A stretch of DNA of 64,000 nt, from contig NC_081406.1 in assembly GCF_030272615.1 (NCBI RefSeq), positions 145,056,091 to 145,120,090 on the forward strand. Reading direction: 5' to 3'. The notes under the pieces are model-generated. The model was not told where the DNA came from. It made no database searches and saw nothing but the letters and a program-made list of their open reading frames with translations. Positions 60,456 through 64,000 of this stretch are shown here, piece by piece. Made by a program: the position numbers and the translations under genes. The stretch is from Cryptomeria japonica. Lineage: Eukaryota > Streptophyta > Pinopsida > Cupressales > Cupressaceae. How positions within the stretch are numbered: the first letter of the stretch is position 1; every line of letters begins with the position of its first letter.

Positions 60456-62460
60456 TTAAAAGGAAGGTTTACCATGCTCCAAGCTCTATATTCCAAACTA
60501 TAAATTTATGAGTAATGTTTTAATACATGCATGGTTAGATTTGAGCTTACCAGCACTAGTCAATGGAAGTTCAAATTAATGGTATAGAGGCAAAAATTAA
60601 CAGTGAGCGAAAATTTATTTATGACTGATGTGAAATTGTGCTTTTAATTCAATATTTATTTGCTGTTTGAAAATGAGAGGGGAGATTCACTGTGCATCCC
60701 TTGTTTTCTTCCTCACAGGGGATGTGTAGAGAGATTTCTCAGACATTCCATTCTTGAAATGTGGGGGAAAATGCAAGTGCATTCTTGTAGTTATGAATAG
60801 TCTTATTTTACTTTCCAATATGGTTATAGTCTTATTTTACTTTCCAATATGGTTATGACTATAGTCTGATTTTGATTTAGGTGAGAATGAAGCAAAGGGA
60901 TAGCAGCAATATATCTTAGATTTTCTATATTTTGTCAGTTTGTACTTGTAGCCTTTTACCCTTTCATTTTGCTGTATTTTGTGTATTCACGTCAGTAATG
61001 AAAACTCAAATTGAAATGATTGGATACTGCAAGTTTGTTAATTTGTATGTTGACTTGTGAATTCTCAATTAATCTCTAATGTTTCATAATGTAGTTCTAT
61101 TAATGAATGCCTTATATATGAATAATTGAAATTTCATATATTTTTTAAATTTCCCTTTTATTAATTGATATTCCATGTCGTCCTAGAAATGCATCTCCCC
61201 ATTTCCTTTTATTTTTTAGGCTATTTTTGGGGATGACAGAGAATGGCAGGGGACAAGGGGATGGCTGTTAAAAAACAGGGAAAAGTTTACAAATATAGGG
61301 AGCTTTCAAATATTCATATGATAACATCAATAAGTCATTCATCATATACATTAGACATCTTTAATGCATACATTAGAATTGAATTGAGAGTTCACATGAG
61401 AGTTGAACAAATTAACAAAATTTAATTGCATTCATAATTTCATTGTCAACGTGCATGTCAAGGATATCCCACTATGCCTTATAATCTCATTCATTGAGCT
61501 TGATATTAAAATCATAAATCCATTAGTTGCACCATTCTTGTGGTTATCAATTCTAGTGGTATCAGCATTGTGATTTATTTTTTTGAGTTGTAGTGAATTT
61601 GGAAGGTAATTGTATATTCCTGATATGAAGTATTACTTATTGGAGCTTGGAATATCTTCAATTTCAATTGATTAGCCCTATCTATGAATACATGCAGATT
61701 ATTATCCATGTGTAGTGATTCATTCTGGTGCTCTATATATTTTTAGATATTTCCAGAGAAATGTATGTTCAAAAGAAAATCAGATTAACAAGTATTCAAG
61801 AGATTGGCATCATGGAAATGATCAAACGGGCTTTGATTACAACTCGCTAATGAGGTGTCAAAATAGAAGTGAAACTTTGCTATTGCCAAGTTTCTACTAA
61901 GAAATAACATATTGCCACAATGGTGCATTTCCTAATTCTGTACACTTACAGAAATTGTCTTCGTTTTTGGCCAAGTTCCTGGTCTCTGTCGTGCATTAGC
62001 ATTTACCTTTTGCTGATTTTCTTTGATAGAAAAAATTTTCCATACATTCTTCTGTGCAACTATGCAGTTGTATATATTTGTCATGATTTACCAATTCCAG
62101 CAACAATGTGTAGTCAATCGTTGCCGCTCACAGAACCATAGAGGAGAACACGATTTTTTCTTCAAAATGTTTTCCTTATTATACTTCTTTAAGAGTCTTT
62201 TGCTTTTCCTCCACTTCATTCTAGTGCTATTTTATTAAAAAATAAATAAACCTAATTAGAGAAGGGATGGTTGGTCATCCCTAGGACGATGATGTCCCCA
62301 ATCATCCCCAGGCAATACCTGCATTTCTAGGATTTTAGGGTTATTTTTACAAGGGACGGTGGGGGCATTCCAAAGGCATCCCCAAAACATCCCTCATACA
62401 AGGATGCATCCCCAAGGAAAATATATAAAATAAAAATATACATAAACATATACATACATG
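60456..62460. other. Intron sequence, no gene seen
   Basis: A 28-bp duplication with CTTATTTTACTTTCCAATATG occurs at about 60803 and 60831. Less AT-rich patches with GGGGATG on one strand at 61229-61270 and CATCCCCA on the same strand at 62262-62412 face each other over about 1 kb, and GGGATG/CATCCC forms a hairpin at 62264-62281. Nothing codes. Confidence 0.45.
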
Positions 62461-62465
62461 TATAT

Positions 62466-62695
62466 AATATGAAAAATAATTACCCTTGAACATCAACATA
62501 TGTGTGTAGATGTTATATACATCTACACATACATATATACATACACACATACATATATACAAACACACATGGAAGTATATTTTGATGTATACAATATCTA
62601 TGTACAAACAAACATATCCATACATATGTACATATACATATATATCATATATGTATATAATTAATCCTCTCTATATATCATATATGTATATAATT

Positions 62696-62786
<91 letters not shown>

Positions 62787-62985
62787 ACTTAATTATAGAA
62801 ATATCAAATATATGATATATATGTATATGTGTGGGTGTACATAGATGTTGTACACATCTAAATATAATTACATGTGTGTTTCTATATATGTATGTGTGTG
62901 TGTATATATATGTAAGTATATGTATGTGTATATAACTACACACATATATATTGATTTTTAAGGGTAATTATTTTTTATATTTACA
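62466..62985. mobile_element. Fold-back (MITE-like) element with microsatellite loop
   Basis: The left arm (about 62466-62665) and right arm (about 62785-62985) are inverted copies: AAAAATAATTACCCTT at 62472 faces AAGGGTAATTATTTTT ending at 62976, and similarity runs inward almost to the loop (ATATCATATAT on both sides). The loop holds a (CT)n(AT)n(AC)n tract and a 35-bp duplication. The whole could fold into one long hairpin of about 200 bp. It lies in the host intron, about 230 bp from the exon C donor. No clear target duplication. Confidence 0.75.
62700..62786. repeat. Compound microsatellite (CT)n(AT)n(AC)n
   Basis: About 27 CT units (62700-62753), about 10 AT units and about 6 AC units in succession, forming the loop of the fold-back element. 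Length is likely to vary between individuals. Confidence 0.95.
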
Positions 62986-63213
62986 CATGTTGTAGTTTTG
63001 AGTCTTGTTAGCCACCCACTATATTTAATTCACAACAAAAGAGTTGTCGTTAACACACCCATGCCATTACAACTCCCTTGCTGCCACTGCAGTTGCACCT
63101 GTTGCGTACATATAATGATCTTCATCACTAAGGTGCAACTGGTTCAAACCACAATAAACAAACTCCATATAGATCATTACAATTAAATGAGCAAGCGAGA
63201 AAGAACAACTCAC

Positions 63214-63458
63214 ATTATTGAGGCCACATTTTTGGCTGACCCGAAGAAGAAGAGCGGTTACAAACTCAAGGGTTGAATGGTTCACATGAGGAAGCCTTTT
63301 CAATATTATTCCAAGCTGTCTTGTGTTCCCTCTAGCATCTTTGATGTCATCATATAGGTCAAATGGAATAATTGGCTCAGGAAGACTAAGAAGATAAATT
63401 TTCACTAAAGCTGCTGCATCAATAGGACTCGTGCCCTCAGGCAATGAGGCATTCCCAT
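63214..63458 (-). CDS. RhoGAP gene, exon C
   Basis: 245 bp starting after TTTTTACAG and ending at a GTGAGT donor. It encodes the central RhoGAP helices, including ALVKIYLLSLPEPIIPFDLY, where Lys and the LPEP turn are the family signature that binds the GTPase switch regions, and LEFVTALLLRVSQ, the next helix. The frame runs on past the donor into intron for about 50 codons without support. The donor opens a 33.7-kb intron. Confidence 0.92.
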
Positions 63459-63611
63459 CTGTAAAAATCATTATTTGAATATGAATATTATAAGAAGAGT
63501 ATTAGCTATCTTTACTTATATAACCTAACAGTTTATTTAACTTGCTATGCTTGGTATAAAGTATAAACAATGGCATGCCAACTGAATAAAAAAGGGATTT
63601 AAAGCAGTTAC

Positions 63612-63689
63612 CTTCATTATACAAAGAAATCAGACCTTGAACAACTTTTATATCTCCTTCGGTCCTGAATATATACTCTGCATTTAGTC
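63612..63689 (-). CDS. RhoGAP gene, exon B (arginine finger)
   Basis: 78 bp between an ACCAG acceptor and a GTAACT donor. It encodes GLNAEYIFRTEGDIKVVQGL and a short following segment. The pattern G-L-x-x-E-x-I-F-R-x-x-G is the RhoGAP loop that inserts the catalytic arginine into the GTPase, so the Arg of IFRTEG is the predicted arginine finger. Phase agrees with exons A and C. Confidence 0.9.
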
Positions 63690-63799
63690 CTGGTGATTTA
63701 TACTCAATTCAGTCATCTCTACAAGTCTTAGCTTTTGGGAAAACAATTTCTGAAATGGAATAAATCTGAAATCTATATAAGGAACTGAAAGAGACTTAC

Positions 63800-63898
63800 C
63801 TGATTGCACAATGTAATCGCCACATTTTATCAATAACTGAGGAATATGCCTTGAAGAATTCTGTCTTTGTACAACAATCTCAATTGGCACTCCAAAAA
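63800..63898 (-). CDS. RhoGAP gene, exon A
   Basis: 99 bp, entered in phase 1 after an acceptor TTTTCAG at 63899-63905 and left at a GTAAGT donor. It encodes VFGVPIEIVVQRQNSSRHIP and the following LLIKCGDYIVQSG, the start of the RhoGAP domain (F-G-V followed by the first helix with an I-P-x-L-x-x-K-C pattern). The next exon completes the Gly codon. Sequence at 63901-64000 reads as intron. Confidence 0.88.
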
Positions 63899-64000
63899 CT
63901 GAAAATTTAACAAAGGATGATCAAGTAAAGAGTAAGACCTTGACCAGTTAATGAAACAAAACTTGTCCTTGGAAACCAGCTAGTTCTTAAATTCTTTATA

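Larger units (their letters stand above)
29031..64000 (-). other. RhoGAP-domain gene (At5g61530 type), 3' five coding exons
   Basis: Five minus-strand exons join in phase: 63800-63898, 63612-63689, 63214-63458, 29292-29499 and 29031-29188, with AG/GT borders throughout. The encoded protein covers a RhoGAP domain and the acidic tail typical of the small plant RhoGAP family of At5g61530, which lacks the CRIB and PH domains of other plant RopGAPs. It would speed GTP hydrolysis by ROP/Rho GTPases in the cytosol or at membranes. The N-terminal exons lie beyond the right edge. Four introns are visible, of 110, 153, 33,714 and 103 bp. The reading frame is clean across all exons, in contrast to every transposon around it, which argues for an active gene. 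Confidence 0.88.

Noticed and set aside
62347-62943. Tyr/Ile/His-rich ORFs on both strands
   Set aside because: Translations of TA, CA and CT simple repeats in the fold-back element.

Overview
The window looks like nuclear DNA of a seed plant, most probably a conifer or other gymnosperm. It is AT-rich and dominated by old, stop-riddled retrotransposons: Ty1/copia, Ty3/gypsy chromovirus, L1-type LINEs with an RNase H domain, and a tRNA-derived SINE. One ordinary gene has an intron of about 34 kb filled with nested elements. No bacterial, organellar or CRISPR-like content was seen. Every annotation is read from sequence by eye; family names rest on motif recognition, not on a database search.

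Layout. 1-884: tail of a broken copia element, then AT-rich DNA with a 109-bp tandem repeat. 3406-10619: a chromodomain Ty3/gypsy element (+) with a complete 5' LTR and a truncated 3' LTR. 10.6-21.4 kb: old, mostly unreadable DNA with a heavily decayed gypsy pol (-), a SINE with target duplication, and an old dispersed repeat. 21423-25620: a complete but pol-less copia element (-) with 463-bp LTRs and duplication CTTAC; an acidic ORF stands where pol should be. 25.6-29.0 kb: 3' flank of the host gene.

Host gene. From 29031 to beyond the right edge, on the minus strand, lie the last five coding exons of a RhoGAP-domain protein of the At5g61530 type. Four exons of normal size are joined by introns of 103-153 bp. 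The intron between exon C (63214-63458) and exon D (29292-29499) is 33,714 bp.

Inside that intron are: tandem duplications near exon D; remnants of an antisense LINE (30.7-34.9 kb); a sense-strand LINE (about 37.3-49.8 kb) split inside its reverse transcriptase by a 6296-bp copia element (40951-47246, duplication GATTC); a 6209-bp copia element (50008-56216, duplication CTAGG) with an array of short covarying hairpins before its 3' LTR; a possible solo LTR; a third LINE scrap; a tandem repeat of about 400 bp; and a fold-back element of about 515 bp some 230 bp from the exon C splice donor.

LTR mismatches counted by eye give an order of insertion: the element in the LINE is youngest (about 8/451), then the 50-56 kb element (about 33/860), then the pol-less element (about 30/463). 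No retroelement here is intact as sequenced. The host gene shows no stop or frameshift in its five visible exons and is the only likely functional protein gene.
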